Positions 52,940 to 61,586 are shown, counted from the stretch's first letter. The stretch is DNA of 64,000 nt from Nocardia sp. NBC_01730 (GCF_035920445.1 NZ_CP109162.1:3038001-3102000), one strand, 5' to 3'. Program-made: numbers and translations. The notes: generated from the sequence alone by a model not told the origin.

Positions 52940-53953
52940 TCAATTGGCGGGCAACTGGACGTCTGTCACGTGTGCGATGTCGGCGAGCATGCGTTGGGCG
53001 GCCTGCACACCGATACCCGACATCCACGTCTCGTCCGGCACGTCGAACACCTTGCCGTTTTTCACCGCGTGCAGATCGCGCCATATCGGGCCGGCTGTGA
53101 TGGTGTTCTTGTCCGTCTTGCCCGGATCGTCGATGGTCGCGACGAAGATCAGATCGGCATCGACCTGGTCGATCTGTTCCGGACCAACTTCTTTCATGGT
53201 CTTTTTCGGATCGGTGTACACTTGCGAGGCGGGGCGCGGCAGGCCGATGTCGTCGAGTACCACGCCGCTGAAGGAATTGTTCATGTACAGCCGCGTCGCT
53301 CCCGCGAGGAAGCGGACCACCGATGCGGTGGGCGGGGCACCGTTGTTCGCGGCCGTGATCGCAGCGCCCAGCGCCCGGGCGCGGTCCTCGTAATTCTTCA
53401 ACGCGTCGGCGGCCTGCCGATCCAGGCCGAGCGCCTTGGCATGCACAGCCAAGTTGGCCTTCCACGGACCACCGGTGGTTTCGGTGAAGACCGTCGGGGC
53501 GATGCCGGACAGCTTGTCGTAGATTTTCTCATGACGAACCTTCGACGACAGAATCAGATCGGGCTTCAGCGACGCGATGCGTTCGAGGTTCGGCTCCAGC
53601 AGTGGCCCGACGTCGATGACGCCGTCGAGCTTGCCGATGTAGTCGGGGAATCCGCCATGGGTTTTGGTGTGTGGCACGACCGCGCCGACCGGCTTGATCC
53701 CGAGCAGGGTGACCGAGTCGAGTTCAGCAGTATCGAGCACCACGATCCGCGTGGGCGCTTGTGGGATGGTCACCTGCCCCATCGCGGTGTCCAGCGTGCG
53801 CGGAAAGCTACCAACCGCTGCGGTCGGTGCAGTGGAATCGTTTGTGGCGGGCGTGTTTCCACACGCTGCGAGACCGGTCAGGCCGATGACAGCCGCGCAC
53901 AGCACGGCGCCGAAGCGGCGATATCTGGGCATGCGGAATTGTCGGTTGGACAT
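52940..53953 (-). CDS. FecB/FhuD-type siderophore-binding lipoprotein
   Basis: A 337-residue substrate-binding protein. Start MSNRQFRMPRYRR; a lipoprotein signal ends at LAAC with Cys31 as the lipidation site. The fold markers are TRIVVLDTAELDSVTLLGIK, PNLERIASLKPDLILSSKVR (typical linker helix) and ARALGAAITAANN. It captures ferric siderophore outside the membrane and hands it to the FecCD permease. It is separated from the ATPase gene by 100 bases and from the ATP-grasp gene by 95 bases, the only real gaps in the operon. Confidence 0.92.
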   Translation of the reverse strand: MSNRQFRMPRYRRFGAVLCAAVIGLTGLAACGNTPATNDSTAPTAAVGSFPRTLDTAMGQVTIPQAPTRIVVLDTAELDSVTLLGIKPVGAVVPHTKTHGGFPDYIGKLDGVIDVGPLLEPNLERIASLKPDLILSSKVRHEKIYDKLSGIAPTVFTETTGGPWKANLAVHAKALGLDRQAADALKNYEDRARALGAAITAANNGAPPTASVVRFLAGATRLYMNNSFSGVVLDDIGLPRPASQVYTDPKKTMKEVGPEQIDQVDADLIFVATIDDPGKTDKNTITAGPIWRDLHAVKNGKVFDVPDETWMSGIGVQAAQRMLADIAHVTDVQLPAN

Positions 53954-54038
53954 GGGGGATCCTCCTCTGTGGTGGTGATGCGTCGCCTGGTTCGCCGGGC
54001 GACGATGTGGTGTGGCCGATCGAGCCTCGAGCGCGAAC

Positions 54039-54054
54039 GGCGGAGTGCTCCGCC
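54039..54054. terminator. short perfect palindrome after the ABC-ATPase gene
   Basis: GGCGGAG-TG-CTCCGCC lies in the transporter gap immediately after the stop codon of the ATPase gene. It may attenuate transcription into the binding-protein and biosynthetic genes. The stem is only 7 bp and no T-run follows. Confidence 0.4.
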
Positions 54055-54863
54055 TAGGAGCCGCCGCTATGTCGGGCGGTCCGGCCGAAGGGAACGACCA
54101 GCGGTGTCGCGGTCTCGGGATCGGGGATGACGCGGCATTCGACGTCGAAGACCGTGCGCACCAGCCCGGCGTCGAGTACCTCGGCGGGCGGGCCGGCTGC
54201 GGCCAGCCGCCCTTGGTGCAGCACGACCAGATGGTCGGCGTAGCGGGCGGCCTGTCCCAGATCGTGCAGCACCATAACGATGGTGCGACCGGCCTCCTGG
54301 TGCAGATCTGCGACCAGGTCGAGCACGTCGAGCTGGTGGCGCAGGTCAAGGAACGTGGTCGGCTCGTCCAACAGCAGCAGATCGGTGTCTTGTGCCAGCA
54401 CCAGCGCGATCCATGCGCGCTGACGTTGACCACCGGAGAGCCTGTCGACCGGCTGGTCGCGCAGGGCGGCAGTGCCGGTGCGGCGCAATGCTGTTTCCAC
54501 AGCCATCTGATCCACGGCCGACCATGGGCGCAGCAATCGCTGGTGCGGATAGCGACCCAGCCGCACCAGCGCCTCGACGGTGATCTCATCGGGTGTGATC
54601 GGCTGCTGCGTGAGCAGCCCGAGCCGCACTGCTAGTGCGCGAGCCGACATCCGGTGCAGGTCGGCGCCATTCAGGGTGACCGTTCCTGCGCTTGGACGCA
54701 GCAGACGCGAAAGTCCGCGCAACAGAGTGGATTTTCCGCAGGCATTCGGTCCGACGATGGCGGTTATCGCTCCGCCGGGCAGCACCAGGTCCAGATTGTC
54801 GATCACGGCATGGTCACCATAGTGTAGGGCCAGATCACGAGTGGCCAGCACGTTGTCGCTCAC
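54054..54863 (-). CDS. ferric siderophore ABC transporter ATPase (FecE-like)
   Basis: A 269-residue ABC ATPase: Walker A GPNACGKST, Q-loop LLTQQPITPDEITVEALV, signature LSGGQRQRAW, Walker B LLLLDEPTTFLD and H-loop VLHDLGQAARYADH. The GRYPHQRLLRPWS insertion typical of FecE/FepC-type siderophore ATPases is present. It powers import of the ferric siderophore together with the two permeases upstream. It overlaps the preceding permease gene by 4 bases. Confidence 0.95.
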   Translation of the reverse strand: MSDNVLATRDLALHYGDHAVIDNLDLVLPGGAITAIVGPNACGKSTLLRGLSRLLRPSAGTVTLNGADLHRMSARALAVRLGLLTQQPITPDEITVEALVRLGRYPHQRLLRPWSAVDQMAVETALRRTGTAALRDQPVDRLSGGQRQRAWIALVLAQDTDLLLLDEPTTFLDLRHQLDVLDLVADLHQEAGRTIVMVLHDLGQAARYADHLVVLHQGRLAAAGPPAEVLDAGLVRTVFDVECRVIPDPETATPLVVPFGRTARHSGGS

Positions 54864-56083
54864 AGGTTCCTCCGATGGGCTGGGCCGCTCTCACGCAGCA
54901 TCAGAATCAGCAACCATGGCGCGCCGACCGTGGCGGTCACGGCACCGACCGGCAGGCCGCCGCCCAACAGGTGCCGGGCGAGCAGGTCGCAACCGCAGAG
55001 CAGAGTCGCGCCAGCGAGTCCAGTCACGGTCAGACTGGCGGGTGTGGGCGGCCCGGTCAGCAGCCGCACCAGCTGAGGCACCGCCAGCGCGACGAACGCG
55101 ATCGGCCCGCTCACCGCGGCAGCCAACGCCGCCAGCGCGACTGCCGTAACCAGCAGCCGAACCCGGGCCGTGGACACCGAGACACCAAGTGCGGCGGCCG
55201 AATCGTCGCCGAGATCGAGCACGGCCAGCGCTCGGTACTGAACGACCAGCGCCATCAACACCAGTGCCAAGACCACCATGGCCACCCGCACCTCGGACCA
55301 TGTGCGGCCGTACAGAGACCCCGCGGTCCACTGCATCGCCGATCCGGCAAGCTCTTTCGGAAACCGCACGACGATGAGGTTCACCGCGGCAGCCAGCCCA
55401 GCCTGCACGGCCAGACCTACCAGCACCAGCCGGGTGACCGGCAGGCGAGCCCGCCATCCGGCGGCGCCGAGCAGCACCGCCGACACCAGCCCGCCGCCGA
55501 GTGCGCCGTAGGGAATCATCAACTGCCCCGCACCGGCAGCGAGCACAACCACCGCGCCCAACGACGCCCCGCCGGTCACCCCGACCACATCCGGGGATGC
55601 CAACGGATTGCGGAACAGCCGTTGCAATACCGAACCGGACACGGCCAAACCACCGCCGGCCAGCAACCCGGCCATCAGACGCGGAGCGCGAAACTGCTGC
55701 ACGACATAGACATCGCCCGCATCACCGAAACCGAGCAATCCGCGCACCGCCACAGCCGCAGACATGCCAACCTCACCAGTGATGAGCGTAAGGAACACCA
55801 ACAGCAGCAGAACCCCCGCACAGACGACACCCAGCACGACATTCCGCCGCCACCCGCGGTGAGGACCGACAGCCGAATCCGCCACCCGAACATCACCGGA
55901 TACAGTGTTGGACAACCGTTCACGGCCCCACGATCCAGAAGCCACCTGCGGGTGCGCTGTACTGGCGTGCCCGTCGCGCGAGTCGGCGCCGACAGTGTTG
56001 GCTGACTTGTTGTGTACCGCCCGCGGTTCCAGGCTTTCAGCATATGGCGGCCGAGCTGGTACACGGCGTAGCAGCGATTTCAT
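54860..56083 (-). CDS. FecCD-family siderophore permease (second)
   Basis: A 407-residue permease. ATG at 56083 with GGAG upstream overlaps the stop of the first permease gene (ATGA). The first 80 residues are a long polar extension (NKSANTVGADSRDGHASTAH...), unusual for the family. Then come about 10 membrane helices with FRAPRLMAGLLAGGGLAVSG, FRNPLASPDVVGVTGGASLG, LGVSVSTARVRLL and VSGPIAFVALAVPQLVRLLT, all classic FecCD/BtuC motifs. It forms the heterodimeric channel with the next permease. Confidence 0.93.
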   Translation of the reverse strand: MKSLLRRVPARPPYAESLEPRAVHNKSANTVGADSRDGHASTAHPQVASGSWGRERLSNTVSGDVRVADSAVGPHRGWRRNVVLGVVCAGVLLLLVFLTLITGEVGMSAAVAVRGLLGFGDAGDVYVVQQFRAPRLMAGLLAGGGLAVSGSVLQRLFRNPLASPDVVGVTGGASLGAVVVLAAGAGQLMIPYGALGGGLVSAVLLGAAGWRARLPVTRLVLVGLAVQAGLAAAVNLIVVRFPKELAGSAMQWTAGSLYGRTWSEVRVAMVVLALVLMALVVQYRALAVLDLGDDSAAALGVSVSTARVRLLVTAVALAALAAAVSGPIAFVALAVPQLVRLLTGPPTPASLTVTGLAGATLLCGCDLLARHLLGGGLPVGAVTATVGAPWLLILMLRESGPAHRRNL

Positions 56084-57096
56084 TGGTGCTCCTTGCGGTT
56101 GGCGAGCATGGCCAGCAGCGGTGCACCCAGGAATGCGGTGACAATGCCGACCTGAACCTCGGACGGCGGGGCGATCAGCCGTCCAACGATGTCGGCGGAC
56201 AACAACAGCAGCGGGCCAGCGATCAAGCACCCATGGATTACCACCCGGTGATCCCGTCCAAGCACCAGACGCACCAAGTGTGGTGCGGCAAGGCCGATGA
56301 ACGCGATCGGCCCCGCGACCGAGACCGCGGAACCGGCCAGCAGTATCACTGCCACCATCCCGGCGAACCGGACTCGCCCAACCGGCAGGCCGAGCGACGC
56401 GGCAGCCTCGTCACCGAGGGCGAGCGTATTCATTGCAGGGCCCACAGCCCCTGCGATCACCGCGCCCGCGACCAGTGTCGGCAGCATCGGAACCAAGGTT
56501 CCCAAATCACGTCCGGCAATCGAACCGACCAGCCAGAACCGCGCCTCGTCCAGGGTGCGCTCGCTGAACAGCAGAACCGTGGAGCTCCACGAGACAAGCA
56601 CCAGATGCAGCACTGTGCCACTGAGTACCAGTCGAACCGGATCCAGGTCGCCGGCGCGACGACCGACAGCGAGAGCGAAGGCGGCGGCCCCAGCCGCACC
56701 GGCGAACGCGAACCCCAGGTATTGCACCGGCTGAGTCAGACCCAAGGCGTAGATGGCAACGACAACCACCAGCCCCGCACCGGCATTGATACCCAAGGTG
56801 GTCGGCGCTGCCAGCGGGTTGCGAGTGATTCCCTGAGCCACCGCACCGGCGAGCCCCAACGCCGCGCCGATGACCAGTCCGACGACTGTCCGAGGCAGCC
56901 GCAGGCCCGTCACAACGATGGCGTCACGGCCCCCACCTACACCGAAGAGGGCCTCGATGACCGCAGAAAGGGGCACCGAGCGAGTGCCCAGCGCGAGACT
57001 GCATGCAACGCACAGCATCAATGCAGAAAGCCCGACGCCCAGAATGGGGATTCGGCGCCATCTCAGGGCAGTTCTGCGCTCGTCTGTAAAGGCCAC
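56080..57096 (-). CDS. FecCD-family siderophore permease (first), operon leader
   Basis: A 338-residue permease with GLRLPRTVVGLVIGAALGLA, TRNPLAAPTTLGINAGAGLV, LGLPVGRVRFAG, VAGPIAFIGLAAPHLVRLVL and the end DIVGRLIAPPSEVQVGIVTA. Normal FecC length. It is the first gene after the iron-box promoter, with the operator 10 to 28 bases upstream of the ATG, so the whole ten-gene unit should be derepressed under iron limitation. Confidence 0.94.
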   Translation of the reverse strand: MAFTDERRTALRWRRIPILGVGLSALMLCVACSLALGTRSVPLSAVIEALFGVGGGRDAIVVTGLRLPRTVVGLVIGAALGLAGAVAQGITRNPLAAPTTLGINAGAGLVVVVAIYALGLTQPVQYLGFAFAGAAGAAAFALAVGRRAGDLDPVRLVLSGTVLHLVLVSWSSTVLLFSERTLDEARFWLVGSIAGRDLGTLVPMLPTLVAGAVIAGAVGPAMNTLALGDEAAASLGLPVGRVRFAGMVAVILLAGSAVSVAGPIAFIGLAAPHLVRLVLGRDHRVVIHGCLIAGPLLLLSADIVGRLIAPPSEVQVGIVTAFLGAPLLAMLANRKEHQ

Positions 57097-57104
57097 ATTC
57101 CGAG

Positions 57105-57133
57105 TTTACGTTAGCCAAACCTAATCTTGTCAA
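57105..57133 (-). promoter_or_regulatory. iron-box promoter (IdeR/DmdR-type) of the siderophore operon
   Basis: On the minus strand TTGACA (57133-57128) is followed after 17 bases by CGTAAA (57110-57105). Between and overlapping them lies TTAGGTTTGGCTAACGTAA (57124-57106), which differs from the classical 19-bp IdeR/DmdR box TTAGGTTAGGCTAACCTAA at two positions. Binding of the Fe(II)-loaded repressor here would block the promoter. Confidence 0.9.
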
Positions 57134-57556
57134 CATGAAATTAATGGTTGCGTTTTTTGTCGTAAGATTTGCGGGCGAAACGGCTACCGTGCAGAATCAG
57201 CCAGCTACGCTAGCTGGACGGTCACCTATCCCATTGTGAGGAATTGATTGTTTCGTGGTCTACTTGCGGTGTGCTGCCTATTCGGGGGTATGCTGTCAGT
57301 GTTGGTAGTGTCAGCTGCCCAGTAACTGGTGCGTCGGTCGGTTGCTACCATTCTTCATTGAGTGCGGCGGCCCCACCCGCCTCATCGGCGGTGGGACGCC
57401 GTATCCGCTGCACTTTATCGCGGCCACCGCCAGGACGCCCAAAAAATATACAAGCCTTGGGGGATATTGACACGGGCTGCTGCGGCGAGCCCTGCACTGT
57501 GTGGCTCGCTTGAGTGGTGGCTCGCCGGCGCGCTTTGCGAAATTGGAAGGATGATA
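57134..57556. other. intergenic region between siderophore operon and ketosynthase gene
   Basis: About 420 bases, lower GC near 57140-57170. It contains the imperfect hairpin at 57366-57400 that resembles the one at 41623-41653. No second iron box was seen toward the ketosynthase gene. Confidence 0.5.
57366..57400. repeat. imperfect hairpin related to 41623-41653
   Basis: GGCGGCCCCACCCGCC, loop TCATC, GGCGGTGGGACGCC with one bulged base, followed by GTATCCGCTGCAC as in the other copy. Confidence 0.65.
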
Positions 57557-58801
57557 GTGGGTAAGTTTATGGAACCGGACGGGGATCACATTGTGGTCGC
57601 GGGTATGGGCGTCGAAGCCCCGGGAGGCGTTGACAATACAGCGTCGCTCTGGCGTGCGCTGACCGAGAAACGTGAACTGATCGGCGTGTTCCCGCGCGAT
57701 CGAGGGTGGCCGCTCGACCGGGTCGGTGTATCGGCGGATGGCCGTTTCGCGGTTCCAGATGCGGGCGGTTTCCTGCGAAAGGCGACGATGTCCGACCCTG
57801 AATACCTCGGGGTTACGTGGGCGCAGGCTCGTGCGGCACAGAGGGTGTCCTGGCAGGCATTGGAGAACGCGCAGATCAATCCGGATAGTGTGGCCGGTGA
57901 GGCAGGCGGCTGCTTTATGGGAACTTCGTATCGGACATCGGCCACGACCATTGCAGAGGTTCCGGGATGGATCTCAAACAATCTGAGACTGTGTGGCCCT
58001 TCCGTGAGCGTGGATACAGCATGTGCGTCGGGTTTGAGTGCGTTGCATCTGGCGGCGGCCGCCATCAGAAATGGCGAGTGTGAATGGGCATTGGCGGGCG
58101 CCGTGTCTGTTATGGGTGAGCCGTCGGCATTCTTCGAATCTGCGAAAGTCGACGAGCTGGCCACAGACGGCCACTGCCGGTCCTTCGCCGACAATGCGTC
58201 CGGGACGGTGTGGGCCGAAGGCGCCGCGGCGGTTGTCCTGGAACGTGAATCCCGTGCCCGCCGACTGGGGCATCCGGTCTATGGCAGGCTCTTGGCGTCC
58301 CAGATCAACCACAACAGCAGCTATCGGCAACATATCGTGCCCAGCGCGGCGCAGGAACAACTGATCCGCCGGACCATCGCGCACGCAGGTATCGCTGCCG
58401 AGAAGGTCAGATTGATTGAAGGCCATGGCGGGGGCACACGAGCTGGAGACAGCGTCGAAGTGACTGCGTTGCAGAATACATACGGATTGACCGACCCGGC
58501 ACGGGGCGGCTCGTTGCTGGGTTCGGTGAAATCCAACCTTGGGCATGCCCAAGGCGCGGCGAGCATGCTAGGACTGATCAAACTGCTGCTGTGTGGCGTT
58601 AACGGCCAGATCGCGCCCAGCCTTTTCGCCGATACGCCGACCACCGAAGTGGACTGGGAAGCCAGCAGCCTCCGCCTCGCATCGAAGCTCGAGCCGTGGC
58701 CACTGAACGACGGCTTCCGGTATGGGGCCGTCTCGTCGTTCGGAATGACCGGAACGAATGCCCACGCAATCCTGGCCATGCCTGGAACGGACCCGTCCTG
58801 A
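57557..58801 (+). CDS. free-standing polyketide beta-ketoacyl synthase
   Basis: A 414-residue thiolase-fold ketosynthase. GTG at 57557 has GGAAGG 6 bases upstream; ATGs at 57551 and 57569 are alternatives. Domain text: IVVAGMGVEAPGGVDNTASL, catalytic Cys156 in SVDTACASGLSALHLA, His290 in EGHGGGTRAGDSVE (the usual EAHGTGTxLGD is altered to EGHGGGT), second His in KSNLGHAQGAASMLGLIK and TNAHAILAMPG at the end. All three catalytic residues are kept. It is divergent from the siderophore operon. Either a trans-acting KS or the first domain of a modular PKS whose remainder has been lost, as the following sequence suggests. Confidence 0.88.
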   Translation: MGKFMEPDGDHIVVAGMGVEAPGGVDNTASLWRALTEKRELIGVFPRDRGWPLDRVGVSADGRFAVPDAGGFLRKATMSDPEYLGVTWAQARAAQRVSWQALENAQINPDSVAGEAGGCFMGTSYRTSATTIAEVPGWISNNLRLCGPSVSVDTACASGLSALHLAAAAIRNGECEWALAGAVSVMGEPSAFFESAKVDELATDGHCRSFADNASGTVWAEGAAAVVLERESRARRLGHPVYGRLLASQINHNSSYRQHIVPSAAQEQLIRRTIAHAGIAAEKVRLIEGHGGGTRAGDSVEVTALQNTYGLTDPARGGSLLGSVKSNLGHAQGAASMLGLIKLLLCGVNGQIAPSLFADTPTTEVDWEASSLRLASKLEPWPLNDGFRYGAVSSFGMTGTNAHAILAMPGTDPS

Positions 58802-59070
58802 CGGTTCGCAAACCGGGCCGCACATCGTCGTCGTGGGCTCAGCCTGGCCGCGTCGTGCCGCATTTTGTGCCGCCAGCCAGACCATCAGGCTTCACGCTAG
58901 CCGACCGTGTTGTCGCACCAGCACCTTCACAGGTATGGAAGCGGCTCAGCTGCGGTTTCCTGAGCCAAGCAATCAAGGATGTTTTACTTGGCGGTGGCCG
59001 CCCTGCGCCCCACCCGGCGGACCACTCCCGCTGGATGGAGCCGCTAGCCTTCCTGTGCCACGCGGCCCTG
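58802..59070 (+). pseudogene. PKS post-KS linker remnant cut by IS3 copy 3
   Basis: After the ketosynthase stop, a shifted frame reads TGPHIVVVGSAWP followed by degraded helical text (FTLADRVVAPAPSQV in another frame), similar to the KS-AT linker of type I polyketide synthases. It ends at the IS3 boundary at 59071. This suggests that the ketosynthase gene was once part of a longer PKS gene. Confidence 0.4.
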
Positions 59071-59100
59071 TGAGGTTCACCCCAAATAGTGGACAGGGGT

Positions 59101-59940
59101 TCAAGCAGCTTTTGCTGCGTCTGTCAGGAATTGCTCGTAGCGTAGGGGGCTGAGCATCCCGAGGGCGGAGTGCCGTCGATCATGGTTGTACTTGTTGATC
59201 CAATTGTCAACCGCAGCAACGAGTTCGGTCTTGGTGGCGTAGACGTGGCGGTAGTACGACTCGTGTTTGTAGGTCGACCAGAGCGATTCGGCGGGACTGT
59301 TGTCCCAACATATTCCGGTATCGCCCATCGACCGTTTCAGCTGGTGGCGGTGGCAGGCGTTGACTGTCATCGCCGCGGTGAACTCGCCCCCACGATCGGA
59401 ATGCAGCACGGTCCCTTCCACCGGATGCCCACGCACTGCTACGGCCTGGTCGATGGCTCGGCACACCACGTCGGCGCCGATGTGATCGGCCACGACGTGG
59501 GCGAGCACGCGGCGGGTATGTCCGTCACGGATGGCGCACAAGTACATGTCGCCCTGTCCGCAGGTCAGATATGTGAAATCGGTCGTCCAGACCGCGTCGG
59601 GGCGGCCTTGATCGAAGTTGCGGCGTACCAGGTCCGGCGGGAACGACGCGGCAGGATCGGTGATCGTGGTGCGGGCCTTGAACGTGCGTGGGCTGATGCC
59701 CTCGATCCCGATCCGGGCCATGATCGCCGCGACGGTCTTGGCACTGACCACCTCGCCACGTGCGCGTAGCTCGGCAGTGATCCGCGGAGAGCCGTAGGTA
59801 CCGTCGGACTCGGCGTGGACGTCGAGGATCTTCACCGTCAGATCGGCACGACGCCGCTGACGTGGCGTCGAAACCGTTGCCGTGCAACGTTTCACATACG
59901 CGTAGTAACCCGACGCCGACACTCCCAGCAGGCGCGCCAT
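59101..59940 (-). CDS. IS3-family transposase OrfB (copy 3)
   Basis: Same 279-residue DDE transposase as the other two copies, all catalytic residues present. Confidence 0.92.
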   Translation of the reverse strand: MARLLGVSASGYYAYVKRCTATVSTPRQRRRADLTVKILDVHAESDGTYGSPRITAELRARGEVVSAKTVAAIMARIGIEGISPRTFKARTTITDPAASFPPDLVRRNFDQGRPDAVWTTDFTYLTCGQGDMYLCAIRDGHTRRVLAHVVADHIGADVVCRAIDQAVAVRGHPVEGTVLHSDRGGEFTAAMTVNACHRHQLKRSMGDTGICWDNSPAESLWSTYKHESYYRHVYATKTELVAAVDNWINKYNHDRRHSALGMLSPLRYEQFLTDAAKAA

Positions 59941-60022
59941 ACGACGGATCGAGAATCGTTGCCCCTCGGGGCGCTGGTGCCCGCGGTCTCGGCGATGTCA
60001 TCGGGGCCGGCGTACTTCACCA

Positions 60023-60346
60023 TCAGATCGAACCGGGCCGGTTGGTCTGCATCGCGGCGAAGTACGCCGAAGCTTTTGCCAAGAACGCATTGTCCTTCTC
60101 CAGCTCGCCGACTTGCCTGCGTAAACGCAGCAACTCGGCTCGCTCGGCCGCGTCCAGAGGTTTCTCACCGCCGACCTCGGCCGCGGCGATCCGGCGCCGC
60201 TCGTCTTTGACCCAGGTACTGAGCACGGTCTCGTGAATACCGAGTTCACGAGCGACCACGGCGATCGAGCGACCGGAATCGATCACCCGATGAGCAGCCT
60301 CGACCTTGTACTCGGCCGTGAACGACCGACGCTTGCGAGGAGGCAT
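60023..60346 (-). CDS. IS3-family transposase OrfA (copy 3)
   Basis: Same 107-residue HTH protein as the other two copies. Confidence 0.92.
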   Translation of the reverse strand: MPPRKRRSFTAEYKVEAAHRVIDSGRSIAVVARELGIHETVLSTWVKDERRRIAAAEVGGEKPLDAAERAELLRLRRQVGELEKDNAFLAKASAYFAAMQTNRPGSI

Positions 60347-60415
60347 AACGGACATCCTTACCAGCAGAACCATCGATCCTGCTAACTCGGTGTCCACTTC
60401 CAGGGGTGAACCTCC

Positions 60416-60952
60416 AAGGCCGTGTAGTTAGTGTTTTCGCTGGTGGCGCAAGCGGTTTGAGGATTTCGGGCATAGGGCAACGGAGCTCGTTGGTTCAGGT
60501 AGTCGACCAAGACAGCCTGTTGCCGAGGAGCTCCGTTGCCGTTTCATTCTCCCCTGCCTCCCGCGTTGGCGGCGATCACCCGGTCGGTGACCGTGGCCGC
60601 GGGCCGGTTCGCTGCCGGTCATCTGGGCGAGTTGACCGTGGTGGTGCCCTTCGAGCTTGTCGACGCGGTCCTCGAGGAGACCCGGTCGGTGCAGCGCCGG
60701 TTGCGTGATCTCCCGTCTCGGGTCGGGGTCTATTTCCTCCTGGCGATGTGCTTGTTCCCCGAGGTGGGTTATCGGACGGTCTGGGACAAACTCACGGCCT
60801 CGCTGACCGGGATACCAGTGCCCGCCCCGACCGCGAAAGCGTTGCGGGACTTGCGCCGTCGGGTGGGGGTCGCGCCGATGCGGATGTTGTTCGATGTGCT
60901 GGCCGGGCCGTTGGCGCAGCCGTCGACTCCGGGGGTTCGGTTCGGGCGGTAT
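60416..60952 (+). mobile_element. IS4-family element, 5' fragment
   Basis: The outer end GTAGTTAGTGTTTTCGCTGG and the leader up to the transposase gene match the inverted right side of the element at 39404-41166. It stops abruptly at 60952 inside the transposase gene, where relaxase-related sequence starts. Confidence 0.8.
60536..60952 (+). pseudogene. IS4-family transposase, N-terminal fragment
   Basis: About 139 codons, MPFHSPLPPALAAITRSVTV to PSTPGVRFGRY, nearly identical to the N-terminal part of the 39.6-41.1 kb copy (for example VWDKLTASLTG against VWGKLTASLTG). Lacks all DDE residues. Confidence 0.85.
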
Positions 60953-61203
60953 TACTCCACTGCCTGGGCCCGCCAGCTGGTGTGTTGTTCGGCCAGTGAC
61001 CGCAGTGAGTGTTTGACGGGGCGGGTTTCCAGCGTGGCGCGCTGCGCCAACTCGTACATCTCTGTGGAGATCGGTTCGCGGCCCAACCGCTGTTGGAACT
61101 CCGCCGCCAGCTGGCCCACGCGCGCCTTGATCGCGGTTTCGCGCCGCGACCACGCCTCGATCACCGGCGCTGGGATGCCGACGATTTCGCGGATCGGGCA
61201 GGC
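60953..61203 (-). pseudogene. MobF relaxase gene fragment
   Basis: A minus-strand frame of about 80 codons reads PIREIVGIPAPVIEAWSRRE, then RLGREPISTEMYELAQRATL and ETRPVKHSLRSLAEQHTSWR, closely matching the relaxase encoded at 4615 around residues 340-415. It is a diverged piece, not an exact copy, so it derives from a second related plasmid or an old duplication. Both ends are recombination junctions (IS4 on one side, a transferase gene on the other). Confidence 0.88.
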
Positions 61204-61586
61204 CGTCGAGGTCTGCGGCCCGAGCGTTCACCGATTGTCGTCGCATCGCAGACGAATCCCGCGACACACGCATCTGCGCCCACCTCGACCCGGTCGCACA
61301 CGTAGGCGCCGTGCACAACCCGGGTGCGGTCGCCGATCACACATCCATATCCGATCCGCGCCCGGTCCTCCACGACGCAATCGTCCCCGAGAACAGTGCC
61401 TTCATGGACGACGACCTGGTTGAACACTAGACAGCGATCCCCGATGACAACCGGCTCGCCAACGGAGGGCTGCCCCCGCTGTGCATCGCGGATCCGGGAC
61501 TCCTTCGGATAACCCAGAACGCAGTGCTCCCCCACCGCCACCGCGGCACCGAATCGGACCGGTGCGTACAACCGATCCAACCTCAA
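61204..61586 (-). pseudogene. hexapeptide-repeat acyltransferase, 3' truncated
   Basis: The frame (probable TTG start at 61586 overlapping the upstream stop, or GTG 15 bases before) reads YAPVRFGAAVAVGEHCVLGY, then left-handed beta-helix repeats VVIGDRCLVFNQVVVHEGTV, CVVEDRARIGYGCVIGDRTR and VGADACVAGFVCDATTIGER. These are O- or N-acyltransferases acting on sugars or amino sugars. After about 61215 it runs into the relaxase fragment, so the C-terminal coils and helix are lost. Confidence 0.75.

Larger units (their letters stand above)
59071..60415 (-). mobile_element. IS3-family insertion sequence, copy 3
   Basis: 1345 bp, same orientation as copy 2 and apparently identical in coding sequence; the outermost base at 60415 is C instead of A. 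Flanks CTG and AAG show no duplication. With copy 2 it brackets the siderophore operon (39.4-59.1 kb). Confidence 0.95.

Noticed and set aside
54692..57114. Long plus-strand frames opposite the permease and ATPase genes
   Set aside because: Gln/His/Arg-rich shadows of membrane-protein genes on the minus strand.
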